Source: an uncultured Faecalibacterium sp.
GTDB taxonomy: Bacteria; Bacillota; Clostridia; Oscillospirales; Ruminococcaceae
Direction of reading: 5' to 3'
Assembly: GCA_934548045.1 (NCBI GenBank)
Contig: CAKTEM010000001.1
Span: 1-64,000 of the forward strand
Length of the DNA: 64,000 nt
How positions within the stretch are numbered: position 1 is the first letter of the stretch; each line of letters begins with the position of its first letter. Of the stretch, positions 1-7,036 are shown one piece after another. The translations under genes were made by a program, and so were the position numbers. Under the pieces are notes generated by a model. The model saw only the letters and a list, made by a program, of their open reading frames with translations, was not told the DNA's origin and ran no database searches.

Positions 1-76
1 GGGTGTAGCGCAGTTTTGGTAGCGCGCTTGAATGGGGTTCAAGAGGCCGTGAGTTCGATTCTCGCCACTCGGACCA
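1..76 (+). tRNA. tRNA-Pro (anticodon GGG), first two bases outside window
   Basis: The sequence folds as a cloverleaf missing only the first two acceptor bases, which lie left of the window. The D stem is GCGC/GCGC. The anticodon stem CTTGA/TCAAG carries loop ATGGGGT, giving anticodon GGG for proline codons CCC and CCU. The T stem is GTGAG/CTCGC. The 3' acceptor strand CACTCGG is followed by A and an encoded CCA at 74-76. An intrinsic terminator follows at once. Confidence 0.93.
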
Positions 77-80
77 TTTA

Positions 81-119
81 AATCCAACGATTTCACGTTA
101 GAAATCGTTGGATTTTTTT
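81..119 (+). terminator. Intrinsic terminator of the tRNA-Pro transcript
   Basis: A perfect 14-bp stem (81-94 with 101-114; arm AATCCAACGATTTC), a 6-base loop and a run of T form a textbook Rho-independent terminator directly after the tRNA. Confidence 0.9.
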
Positions 120-142
120 GTTTGTGGGCTGACCTCATTTGG

Positions 143-166
143 TTTTGACCACAATTTTGACCACAA
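143..166 (+). repeat. Tandem 12-bp repeat downstream of the tRNA
   Basis: TTTTGACCACAA occurs twice head to tail (143-154, 155-166). CCAACGATTT from the terminator arm (84-93) recurs at 169-178. Short duplications beside a tRNA 3' end can be footprints of integrase sites. No integrase gene is visible here, so that reading is a guess. Confidence 0.6.
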
Positions 167-308
167 TGCCAACGATTTTATCTGGTCTAATTAGTGCCGT
201 TCTGTCAATCGCAAGGGCAAAGAATTTGTCTTTTTTCAAAGCGGCATCTGTTGCGATATGCAATTCAACAATGTTGCAAACGAATCAAAAGTTGAATTAC
301 GATAACTT

Positions 309-533
309 TTAGGCCGAAAAAGCCTCATCAAAAAGCCGAATCGCGTTCTGCCGAATGGATTCCTGAACGCAGCTATCAGGACACAGCAGCTTGTCGATTT
401 TGACAGCGCGAGGCGTCGCATCCTTCGCGGATTTCGCGACATCCTCTGTCAGCCCTGCAGCCGCCTTCGGTGAGTCGAGTTCGGCATAAATTGCCAGCAA
501 CTCAGTAGCAGAAATCTCGATACTCAGTTCTAT
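309..533 (-). CDS. Possible small hypothetical protein with uncertain start (accessory-region remnant)
   Basis: The frame is open from a good ribosome site (AAAGGAG on the minus strand near 541-547) to a stop at 309. No ATG, GTG or TTG lies at the proper distance: the codon nine bases after the site is ATA (533-531), and the first TTG is at 500. Composition is protein-like and helix-prone, for example LLAIYAELDSPKAAAGLTED. No family is recognised. It may be a gene whose ATG mutated to ATA, or it may start at the TTG. It lies in a sparse stretch (120-784) that otherwise shows only a promoter and repeats. Confidence 0.3.
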   Translation of the reverse strand: MELSIEISATELLAIYAELDSPKAAAGLTEDVAKSAKDATPRAVKIDKLLCPDSCVQESIRQNAIRLFDEAFSA

Positions 534-572
534 AAAAAGAGTCTCCTTTCATAGAATATTTTAAACAATCTG

Positions 573-600
573 TTGACAAAGAAGGCTCATATGGTACAAT
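573..600 (+). promoter_or_regulatory. Sigma-A-type promoter with inverted repeats downstream
   Basis: TTGACA (573-578) and TACAAT (595-600) are separated by 16 bases. The first gene downstream starts only at 785. The intervening 180 bases contain an inverted repeat, ACAAAACAA (613-621) with TTGTTTTGT (666-674). CATATGGT (588-595) also pairs with ACCATATG (621-628). This is either a long structured leader or a small RNA. Confidence 0.6.
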
Positions 601-730
601 GAGTTTGGAGCAACAAAACAACCATATGTTACCTGAGCGGAAGGGAAGTCTGCCTGGGCTGTGATTTGTTTTGTCTGTAAATGTTGTTTGCGAGAGAGAT
701 TATGCACTCAAAAATAGGTAAAGTCACCAA

Positions 731-756
731 AAATATACCTAATATTAGGTATATTT
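731..756. promoter_or_regulatory. 26-bp perfect palindrome, probable operator of the HTH gene
   Basis: Arms AAATATACCT and AGGTATATTT flank the self-complementary centre AATATT, 28 bases upstream of the HTH gene. The size and symmetry fit a dimeric repressor site, most simply autoregulation by the next gene. A related motif precedes the AraC-type gene. Confidence 0.6.
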
Positions 757-784
757 CACTTTCCACAATTAGTGAGGGCTTATT

Positions 785-1165
785 ATGTTTAATTATGAGC
801 GATTCGACCAACTTTCTAAAGAAAGAGGTCTAAGCAAAACCTTTTTATATGAGAAAGTTGGAAAACCAGCTGATTACAGCAGCAATCTGAAAAGGATTAA
901 AAAGGTAGACCCTGCCCTAATTCAAACATGGGCGGATTTGCTAGGAACAACCCCTGCTTATCTCAATGGAGAAACTGATGAAAAAGAAAAGCCCAACTCA
1001 CCTACTGCATCGCAGGCGGCTACTACCAAATTAACCGTCGATGAGCAATACTTACTTGACACTTACCGTAACTGGTGCCATACATACGAAGACCACCGCC
1101 GCCTACTGAACGTCTGCGACCAGCTTCGCGCAGAGAACGCCCTTAGAAACGAGACAACCGTATAA
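785..1165 (+). CDS. Small helix-turn-helix (XRE/Cro-like) regulator
   Basis: A 126-residue protein. Residues 3-62 read as a compact phage-repressor-type HTH: FDQLSKERGLSKTFLYEKVG supplies the first two helices, and WADLLGTTPAYLNGE is the usual fourth/fifth helix ending of XRE domains. The C-terminal half (from about 70) is a polar linker and a helix with no recognised domain, possibly for dimerisation. A perfect palindrome just upstream suggests self-repression. The upstream ribosome site is weak (GAGGG). It is probably an accessory regulator. Fold confidence is good; its target is inferred only. Confidence 0.7.
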   Translation: MFNYERFDQLSKERGLSKTFLYEKVGKPADYSSNLKRIKKVDPALIQTWADLLGTTPAYLNGETDEKEKPNSPTASQAATTKLTVDEQYLLDTYRNWCHTYEDHRRLLNVCDQLRAENALRNETTV

Positions 1166-1225
1166 TTCTGGAAGAGTGGCGCAAGCATCATAAATAAAAA
1201 GCCAACCTTACGATGAGTCGCTGAT

Positions 1226-1266
1226 ATATACCCCTAATACTGGGTGTCCAATATTAGGGATACATA
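1226..1266. promoter_or_regulatory. Diverged second copy of the palindromic operator
   Basis: TATACCCCTAATA (1226-1238) and TATTAGGGATACATA (1252-1266) repeat, with an insertion and mismatches, the TATACCTAATA / TATTAGGTATA arms seen at 731-756. The same regulator may therefore bind ahead of the AraC-type gene. Confidence 0.45.
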
Positions 1267-1307
1267 TCACTTTTGTTCTGTTTGAAAGGCTTTTTTGTTA
1301 TCGAAAG

Positions 1308-1323
1308 GTTAGTATTTTCTAAC
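1308..1323. promoter_or_regulatory. GTTAG-N6-CTAAC palindrome upstream of the AraC-type gene
   Basis: GTTAGTATTTTCTAAC lies 18 bases before the start codon. A similar element, GTTAGCATACGCTAAT, precedes the broken exporter at 3140. TTAG...CTAA symmetry resembles metalloregulator (DtxR/IdeR-type) boxes, which would suit a metal or siderophore locus. The assignment is inference. Confidence 0.4.
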
Positions 1324-1341
1324 TTCAAAATGGAGGCTCCC

Positions 1342-2292
1342 ATGCTCGAACCGTTTTATGGCTCTCTCCGGCCGGAAGCAGACACCGCCGAATCTGCCCA
1401 GACCTTCTCCATCTCCAACGAGACAGGCACCGGCAGCGTGACGGTCTACTCTGTTTTTCCCGGGGCGGAGCTTTGTTACAACGACATGCACCTTGCGTCC
1501 TGCAACCAGAATCAGCCATCCGCGCCGAACATCATCGAGATCAACTACTGCCACATCGGATGGTACGAGTGCAACTTTGGCGAGAACAGCTGCTGCTATC
1601 TGGCGGCTGGCGATTTTGCCGTCAGTGCGGCGACACGCAAAAAATCGTCGTCCAGTTTTCCGCTGCGACATTACCACGGCGTCACGATTTTACTGGATTT
1701 AGACATCATCTCCGCCCAGATGCAGCCGCTGATGGCGTGGTTCGGCATCGACCTGAACACCATCCGGCGATACGTCTGCACCGCAAACCGCTGCTGCATC
1801 CTCCGGGCCGACCCGACCATTCAGCATCTTTTCTCGGAGCTATACGCCCTTTTGTTTCCACGGAACACCGGCTATCTCAGGCTGAAAGTGCTGGAGCTTC
1901 TGCTCTTTCTTAACGGTCTGGACGCCCAGCGCGAACTCCAGCAGACCGAGTACTTCAATCAGCACCAGGTCGAATGTGCCAAACGAGTAGCGGCGCGTCT
2001 TACCGAAGACCTCACCTGCCACCACACCATCGAGCAGCTGGCACAGGAGGTCAAGCTATCCCCTACCGCGCTCAAGAACTGCTTTAAGGGCGTTTATGGC
2101 AGCTCGATTTATGCGTATCTGCGCGAATACCGTTTGCAGACTGCGCAAAAACTTCTGGCGGAGACGAGCGATTCCATCGCCGAGATTGCCCACCAGGTCG
2201 GCTACGAAAACCCAAACAAATTCTCCTCTGCCTTCCGGGATACATACAGCATGACCCCCACCGAATACCGGAGAAGGTGTCTGTTCGGATAG
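1342..2292 (+). CDS. AraC-family transcriptional regulator
   Basis: A 316-residue protein starting at the ATG five bases after GGAGG (1332-1336); in-frame upstream codons lack a ribosome site. The N-terminal ~210 residues form a ligand-sensing region without a recognised named domain. The last ~100 residues are the double HTH of the family, with TIEQLAQEVKLSPTALKNCF as the first reader and IAEIAHQVGYENPNKFSSAF followed by TPTEYRR as the second. Such proteins often activate adjacent siderophore or metal-uptake genes. Here the neighbours are a ZinT-like lipoprotein and the remains of an ABC exporter, which fits but does not prove a metal role. A terminator closes the gene. Confidence 0.88.
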   Translation: MLEPFYGSLRPEADTAESAQTFSISNETGTGSVTVYSVFPGAELCYNDMHLASCNQNQPSAPNIIEINYCHIGWYECNFGENSCCYLAAGDFAVSAATRKKSSSSFPLRHYHGVTILLDLDIISAQMQPLMAWFGIDLNTIRRYVCTANRCCILRADPTIQHLFSELYALLFPRNTGYLRLKVLELLLFLNGLDAQRELQQTEYFNQHQVECAKRVAARLTEDLTCHHTIEQLAQEVKLSPTALKNCFKGVYGSSIYAYLREYRLQTAQKLLAETSDSIAEIAHQVGYENPNKFSSAFRDTYSMTPTEYRRRCLFG

Positions 2293-2341
2293 TTTTTGTC
2301 GGTTCAGTCCTTGCCGAAAAAAGGTTCTTTCGGTAAAATCT

Positions 2342-2378
2342 GTGCAGCGATTAGGTTTAGCTAACCGCTGCACTTTTT
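2342..2378 (+). terminator. Intrinsic terminator after the AraC-type gene
   Basis: GTGCAGCG (2342-2349) pairs with CGCTGCAC (2366-2373). An inner TTAG/CTAA pairing extends the stem past one mismatch, and TTTTT follows. It lies 23 bases before the next start codon, so it could also attenuate the lipoprotein gene. Confidence 0.75.
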
Positions 2379-2401
2379 GATTTTATTGGAGGGAATCTTT
2401 C

Positions 2402-3058
2402 ATGCGTTTGATGAAAAAAGCTGTTGGTGCCGCCGTTGCTCTGGCACTGTCTGTCTCGATGCTGGTCGGCTGCGGCAGTACCGCAAGCTCGACCGCTTCT
2501 TCCGTTGCAAGTTCTGCGGCCGAGAGCGTCGCAAGCTCTGCCGTCTCGGAAGCTGCTTCGGAGGTCGACGAGAACGAGGCCGCTGCAACTCAGCTGCTCA
2601 AGGACCTGACCGGCAGCTATCAGGAGCTGTGGCCGGTCATTCTGGCCGACGACTATACCCAGACCTGGCTGGACGACTGCACCGCTCTGGTTGGCGAGGA
2701 CAACGCTCAGGCAGCGTTCGACAAGCTGTTCTCCCACACCTACCACTACATCGGCATGGAGCCGGTGCGCGGCCTGTATGAGTTCGAGAGCGACGACGCC
2801 GATTCCGGCGAGTTCACCTACTTCTTCCTCGCTCCGGACACCAGCGCAGAGACCTACCACATCGAGTTCCGTTATGGTTCTGACGCAGATGCTCTGGGTC
2901 AGTACGACGCCGGTGATTACGCTTACTGGCTGGCATCCGGCATCTTCGAGGTCGTCCGCCACGGCATGAGCCGGGAGGACGCCAAAAAGTACATCGACCT
3001 TCTGGGGCGGTACCATCACACCGGATTCGAGACGATCTTTCCCGATCTTCCGGAATAA
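2402..3058 (+). CDS. Lipoprotein with a C-terminal domain resembling ZinT/YodA metal-binding proteins
   Basis: A 218-residue protein with a lipoprotein signal (lipobox LVGC, Cys24) and a low-complexity Ser/Ala/Val linker (about 26-53). The globular part has features reminiscent of the ZinT family: an ELWPVILADDYTQTWLDD helix region, a YHYIGME stretch, and FRYGSDADALGQYDAGDYAYW near the end, where ZinT proteins have a comparable segment. ZinT proteins bind zinc or cadmium outside the cell. The match rests on remembered pattern only, so metal binding is tentative. GGAGGG nine bases upstream fixes the start. It sits between an AraC-type regulator and a broken exporter. Confidence 0.55.
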   Translation: MRLMKKAVGAAVALALSVSMLVGCGSTASSTASSVASSAAESVASSAVSEAASEVDENEAAATQLLKDLTGSYQELWPVILADDYTQTWLDDCTALVGEDNAQAAFDKLFSHTYHYIGMEPVRGLYEFESDDADSGEFTYFFLAPDTSAETYHIEFRYGSDADALGQYDAGDYAYWLASGIFEVVRHGMSREDAKKYIDLLGRYHHTGFETIFPDLPE

Positions 3059-3068
3059 ATCTGTTGGT

Positions 3069-3092
3069 AGGCTGCTGGAAACAGCGGCCTTT
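3069..3092 (+). terminator. Weak hairpin after the lipoprotein gene
   Basis: GGCTGCTG, GAAA loop, CAGCGGCC, then TTTCC. The stem is good but the U tract is short, so termination is probably partial. Confidence 0.4.
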
Positions 3093-3106
3093 CCATAAAA
3101 GCAAAA

Positions 3107-3122
3107 GTTAGCATACGCTAAT
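3107..3122. promoter_or_regulatory. GTTAG...CTAA palindrome before the exporter remnant
   Basis: TTAGC (3108-3112) and GCTAA (3117-3121) flank ATAC, close to the ribosome site of the broken gene. The element resembles the palindrome at 1308-1323, suggesting both belonged to one metal- or regulator-controlled unit. Confidence 0.4.
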
Positions 3123-3139
3123 TTAAGGAGGGATTCCGA

Positions 3140-3605
3140 ATGGAACAACAAAGCCCGGTCGGGCGCGTATGGGAACTCGGCAAATCCGAACATGACGAGC
3201 TGATCTCCGCCGTTGTGCTGGCGGTCATTGGCTCGGTGTGCGGCATGGTTCCCTACGCTGGCACAGGTCGGCACCACCGTCGGCCAGATCGACGAGATTT
3301 TGAAAGGCGAGGAGCAGGCACACAGTGAAACGCCTGTCACCTTCTCCAACCATGACATCGCCGTGAAGGACGTCTCCTTCGGCTACCACGACGATAAAGA
3401 AATTTTGCACGACGTCAGCCTGTCCATTCCTTCCGGCAAGATGATCGCGCATCGTCTGAAGACGGTCCGCCATGCCGACCAGATTTTGGTCGTTGACCAT
3501 GGCCATATCGTCCAGCAGGGCAAGCACGAAGACCTTATCAACCAGCCCGGCATCTATGCCGATTTCGTCGGCGGACGTAAACAAGCCGCTGGGTGGAAGC
3601 TGTGA
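3140..3605 (+). pseudogene. Remnant of an ABC exporter (fused permease-ATPase) with two internal deletions
   Basis: A normal ribosome site (GGAGGG) and ATG begin a 40-residue piece ending in a hydrophobic segment (AVVLAVIGSVCGMVPY), typical of the first transmembrane helix of an exporter half-transporter. The frame then shifts. It resumes near 3260 as the linker and start of the nucleotide-binding domain (VGQIDEILKGEEQ, VKDVSFGYHDDKEILHDVSL). After IPSGKM it jumps straight to the H-loop end (IAHRLKTVRHADQILVVDHG). Most transmembrane helices and everything from Walker A to Walker B are gone. The tail still reads to a natural stop. This is consistent with decay by deletion of a siderophore- or drug-type exporter. 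Confidence 0.85.
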
Positions 3606-3625
3606 TTTTCCCCGATTAAGTACCA

Positions 3626-3668
3626 AGCAAAAACCGCTGACAGCGCAACGCCGTCAGCGGTTTTTGCT
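3626..3668. terminator. Bidirectional intrinsic terminator between convergent units
   Basis: A 16-bp stem (3626-3641 with 3653-3668; arm AGCAAAAACCGCTGAC) has A-rich and T-rich ends, so it can terminate both the plus-strand exporter remnant and the minus-strand cobalamin operon. Confidence 0.85.
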
Positions 3669-3692
3669 ATACTATGGTTCAATTTTTGTTCT

Positions 3693-4364
3693 TCACTTCC
3701 ACCCTCTTGCGCTGGGGTCAAGCATCTCGGCGGCGGAATAAATGAGTGCGTTGCAGATGGCGGCGGCGACATTGCTTCCGCCCTTCCGTCCCATCGCGAC
3801 GATGGCAGGAACGCCGTACTGCTCACAGACTGCAAAGAGGTGTTCCTTGCTCTCCACGACGTTTACAAAGCCGACCGGCACGCCGATCACCAGCGCAGGG
3901 CGCAGACCAGCCTCAATTTCATCCGCGATCGCCAGCAATGCCGTCGGAGCGTTTCCAACGGCCAGAATCGCGTTCGGATGTTCCTGCGCCGCACGGTGCA
4001 TGGAGGCGACCGCCCGGGTGGTTCCGGTCTCTTTTGCGATGGCCGCAACTTCCGGGTCGGCCATATAGCAAAGGGCTGTTCCACCTACTTTTTTCAGGCC
4101 GGGCTTGGTGACACCGGCCAGTGCCATATTTGTATCGGTAACGATGCAGGTTCCGGCACGGAGAGCCGCCACACCTGCGGCAACTGCGCCATTGGTAAAG
4201 CGCAGATTTTGCGCATAATCAAAGTCTGCGGTCGTGTGGATGACCCTTTTCACGACGGCTTCCGTCTCCGGCGAGAGGGTTACTCCTCGCTGCGCCAGCT
4301 CTTCGGTGATGATGGAAAAGCTCGTCCGTTCGATATCTGCCGGTAAATGATGCTGCGGTGTCAT
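3693..4364 (-). CDS. cbiC: Cobalt-precorrin-8 methylmutase CbiC
   Basis: A 223-residue protein of typical family length. It moves the methyl group from C-11 to C-12, turning cobalt-precorrin-8 into cobyrinate. Family landmarks are the early IERTSFSIITEEL segment, the HTTADFDYAQNLRF stretch with the conserved His, the TDTNMALAGV motif, and the glycine-rich GVPVGFVNVVESKE and GRKGGSNVAAAICNAL near the C terminus. It is the last gene of the cobalamin operon and overlaps cbiP by four bases (ATGA). A bidirectional terminator follows within 70 bases. Confidence 0.95.
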   Translation of the reverse strand: MTPQHHLPADIERTSFSIITEELAQRGVTLSPETEAVVKRVIHTTADFDYAQNLRFTNGAVAAGVAALRAGTCIVTDTNMALAGVTKPGLKKVGGTALCYMADPEVAAIAKETGTTRAVASMHRAAQEHPNAILAVGNAPTALLAIADEIEAGLRPALVIGVPVGFVNVVESKEHLFAVCEQYGVPAIVAMGRKGGSNVAAAICNALIYSAAEMLDPSARGWK

Positions 4365-5857
4365 GCGTCCTTCTCCCCTTTCTCGATTCCCATGGCCCGA
4401 TACACGGCGTCCATGTCCAGCGCGTTCCGGACGCCATCGGCCAGCAAGTCAAACTGCTGCTGGCGGTATGTCTCCATCGGGATGAGTGCCGCCTGTTCCG
4501 GGTCGATGCCCTTCCGTTTGCACAAAAATTCTGTCAATTTTTCGGTCAATTCGCCAGTATCGAACAGGCCATGCAGGTAGGTGCCAAACACATTGTCCTT
4601 CACACAGCCTTCCGGCGTGCCGTCCGCCTGCGTGCAGAAAGCATCACCTTCTACTGCTGTTCTTCCCGTATGGATCTCATAGCCTTCCAGCTTTGCGCCT
4701 GCAAACAGTCCGCCTGCAGTGGCGACAGTCTGGGTACGGCGTTTCTGCTCAGTGAAAACCGTTTTTGCCGGCAGGAGCCCCAGTCCGCGAAGCGACTGCG
4801 GCCTGCCGCTCTCGGTGCCTTCCGGGTCATCCAACTGTTCGCCCAGCATCTGATATCCGCCACAGACGCCCAGCACCGGCGCACCGGACGCCGCATATTT
4901 CAGGATAGCGGCTTCCAGACCGGACTGCCGCAGCCAGAGCAGGTCATCGACGGTGTTTTTCGTTCCGGGTAAAATCAGCAGATCTGGTGCGCCCAGTTGA
5001 TGTGCGTTTTGTACATACCGCACACCCAGAAGCGGATGCTGTTCCAGCGGAATAAAATCGGTAAAATTCGAGATGTGAGGCAGGCGGACGATGGCAACAT
5101 CCAGCGGTTTGACCGTTTTGCCGGTGTCCAGCCGCTCCGACAGCGAATCCTCGTCCTCGATGTCCACTTTCAGATACAGCACCACACCCAGAACCGGGAG
5201 TTTTGTTTTTTCTTCCAGCATCGAAAGACCCGGGCGCAGAATCTCGACGTCACCACGAAATTTATTGATAACAAGCCCTTTGATGCGCGCCCGTTCTTCC
5301 GGTTCCAGCAGTTCCACTGTACCGAACAGCTGGGCGAACACACCGCCGCGGTCGATATCGCCAGCCAGCAGAACTGGCGCATCCACCAGCTTCGCAAGGC
5401 CCATGTTGACGATATCATCCGATTTCAGGTTGATCTCCGCCGGGCTTCCGGCTCCCTCAATGACGATGATATCCACCTCTTCCGCAAGGCTGTCATAGGC
5501 TTTGAGGATATCCGGAATGAGCGATTTTTTCATCTTAAAATAGGCCGATGCCGGCATCTGTCCGCGCACCTCACCGTTCACGATGACCTGACTTCCGACA
5601 TCGCTGCTGGGCTTGAGGAGGATGGGGTTCATCCGGACATCTGGCTCCATCCCTGCCGCCTGCGCCTGCACGACCTGCGCGCGGCCCATTTCCAGCCCGT
5701 CACGGGTCACGAAGCTGTTCAGGGCCATGTTCTGGCTTTTGAACGGCGCAACTTTGTAGCCGTCCTGCGCAAAAATGCGGCAGAGCGCGGTACAAAGCAG
5801 GCTTTTTCCCGCGCCGCTCATGGTTCCCTGCACCATGATGCACTTTGCTTTTTTCAT
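4361..5857 (-). CDS. cbiP: Cobyric acid synthase CbiP
   Basis: A 498-residue glutamine-dependent amidotransferase that amidates side chains b, d, e and g of adenosylcobyrinate a,c-diamide. The N-terminal synthetase part has the P-loop-like start CIMVQGTMSGAGKSLLCTAL and KPSSDVGSQVIVNG. The C-terminal glutaminase part has the class-I triad nucleophile in VLGVCGGYQMLG and the His in GTYLHGLFD. The ATG at 5857 is chosen because it forms an ATGA overlap with cobD and opens the conserved start MKKAKCIMVQ; in-frame sequence further upstream merely overlaps cobD. Confidence 0.95.
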   Translation of the reverse strand: MKKAKCIMVQGTMSGAGKSLLCTALCRIFAQDGYKVAPFKSQNMALNSFVTRDGLEMGRAQVVQAQAAGMEPDVRMNPILLKPSSDVGSQVIVNGEVRGQMPASAYFKMKKSLIPDILKAYDSLAEEVDIIVIEGAGSPAEINLKSDDIVNMGLAKLVDAPVLLAGDIDRGGVFAQLFGTVELLEPEERARIKGLVINKFRGDVEILRPGLSMLEEKTKLPVLGVVLYLKVDIEDEDSLSERLDTGKTVKPLDVAIVRLPHISNFTDFIPLEQHPLLGVRYVQNAHQLGAPDLLILPGTKNTVDDLLWLRQSGLEAAILKYAASGAPVLGVCGGYQMLGEQLDDPEGTESGRPQSLRGLGLLPAKTVFTEQKRRTQTVATAGGLFAGAKLEGYEIHTGRTAVEGDAFCTQADGTPEGCVKDNVFGTYLHGLFDTGELTEKLTEFLCKRKGIDPEQAALIPMETYRQQQFDLLADGVRNALDMDAVYRAMGIEKGEKDA

Positions 5858-6903
5858 CTCAACACCTCCGCAAGGGTCTTCAGCAGCTGTTCGTTTTCCG
5901 GTGCTGTCCGCATAGCGGTGCGGTACCATGTTCCATCCAATCCCGGATAATTGCCGCAGCTGCGCAGGACAACGCCCTTTTTTCGCATTGCATCGCCCAG
6001 CGTTTCCGTTGCCTGAAAGAGCAGATAGTTTGCCTGCCCATCCAGCACACGCAGGCCAAGCGCACGCAGACCGTTTTCCAGAATCGGCCGCTGCTGCGCA
6101 ATCAATTCGCGCACCTGCAATACATATTCTGTCTCGTCCAGTGCCGCGATGCCTGCCGCCTGTGCCAGGCTCGACACCGCCCACGGCTGACCGGACGCCT
6201 GCATCTGAGCCAGCAGTTCCGTATCCGACGACAGACAGTACCCCAGCCGAACGCCTGCCATCCCGTAGAGTTTCGTAAACGCTTTCAGGATAACAAGATT
6301 TTTTTCGCTCAGAAAATGTTTCGCGGAACGCTCTTCCCCATCCGGCAAAAAATCCAAAAAGCACTCGTCCACGACCAGAAGCGCGCTACATTCCTTACAA
6401 CGACGCAGGATTTTTTCCACCATTGCAAGGCCCGTCAGCTGGCCGGTCGGGTTGTTGGGCTGGCAGAGGAAGACGATATCCACCCTCTCGTCGATATCGT
6501 CCAGAAAGCGTTCCGTCACAGCAAAATCATCGCTTTCCTGCAAGATATGCCGTTTCAGCTCACAGCCGACCGTTTCCAGTGCGGAGCCATACTCGGCAAA
6601 AGTCGGCGCAGGGAGCAGAGCTTTTTTCGGTTTTGCCGCCAGTGCCAGCCGAAAAATCAGGTCTGCCGCACCGTTTCCGCAGAGGATGTGTTCTGCCGGA
6701 AGGCCTTCGGTCTTCGCCAGCTTTCCGCGCAGTTCCCGGCAGAGTGGGTCGGGGTAGCGGTCTGCTTTCGGCAATGCCCGGATGATGGCATTTTTGACCC
6801 CCTCCGGCAGGCCCAGCGGACTGACATTCGCCGAAAAGTCCAGCGCATCCCGGCCAAACTGCTCCCGGTAACCTGCCCAGTCACCTCCATGTACTAGTTG
6901 CAT
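5854..6903 (-). CDS. cobD: L-threonine-O-3-phosphate decarboxylase CobD (PLP-dependent)
   Basis: A 349-residue class-I aminotransferase-fold protein. It decarboxylates threonine phosphate to (R)-1-aminopropan-2-yl phosphate, the linker that CbiB attaches. The start MQLVHGGDW and LDFSANVSPLGLP are CobD hallmarks. FLCQPNNPTG is the substrate and cofactor region, and FTKLYGMAGVRLGY carries the PLP-binding lysine. Histidinol-phosphate aminotransferase is the nearest alternative, but the operon and N-terminal signature favour CobD. RBS AAAGGAGAGG lies just upstream. A 94-base gap with a repeat element separates it from cbiB. Confidence 0.93.
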   Translation of the reverse strand: MQLVHGGDWAGYREQFGRDALDFSANVSPLGLPEGVKNAIIRALPKADRYPDPLCRELRGKLAKTEGLPAEHILCGNGAADLIFRLALAAKPKKALLPAPTFAEYGSALETVGCELKRHILQESDDFAVTERFLDDIDERVDIVFLCQPNNPTGQLTGLAMVEKILRRCKECSALLVVDECFLDFLPDGEERSAKHFLSEKNLVILKAFTKLYGMAGVRLGYCLSSDTELLAQMQASGQPWAVSSLAQAAGIAALDETEYVLQVRELIAQQRPILENGLRALGLRVLDGQANYLLFQATETLGDAMRKKGVVLRSCGNYPGLDGTWYRTAMRTAPENEQLLKTLAEVLR

Positions 6904-6990
6904 CGAAACCTCTCCTTTTGATTTTTCTTCCTGACACTACAAGGCCCGGCACGTTTTGTCCGATAATTTTTTCTACCCGACCTGCCAATG

Positions 6991-7036
6991 GCTCTCCCTA
7001 TGGGAGAGCTGTCACGCAAAGCGTGACTGAGAGGGC
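6991..7036 (+). repeat. Double-hairpin intergenic element overlapping the cbiB 3' end
   Basis: Hairpin one is GCTCTCCC/GGGAGAGC. Hairpin two is GTCACGC/GCGTGAC. GAGAGGGC follows. The same architecture recurs twice near 21.9 kb. The cbiB stop codon (6998-7000) lies inside hairpin one, so the last residues of CbiB are encoded by the element. Confidence 0.75.

Noticed and set aside
629..811. Hydrophobic minus-strand frame of 60 codons
   Set aside because: It crosses the palindromic operator and the start of the HTH gene, lacks a ribosome site, and owes its hydrophobicity to AT-rich sequence.
2354..2366. GGTTTAGCTAACC as a third metalloregulator-type palindrome
   Set aside because: It is the upper part of the intrinsic terminator at 2342-2378.
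5858..6364. Extended N terminus of cbiP
   Set aside because: The extra codons are an alternate frame of cobD. The conserved CbiP start and ATGA overlap place the start at 5857.
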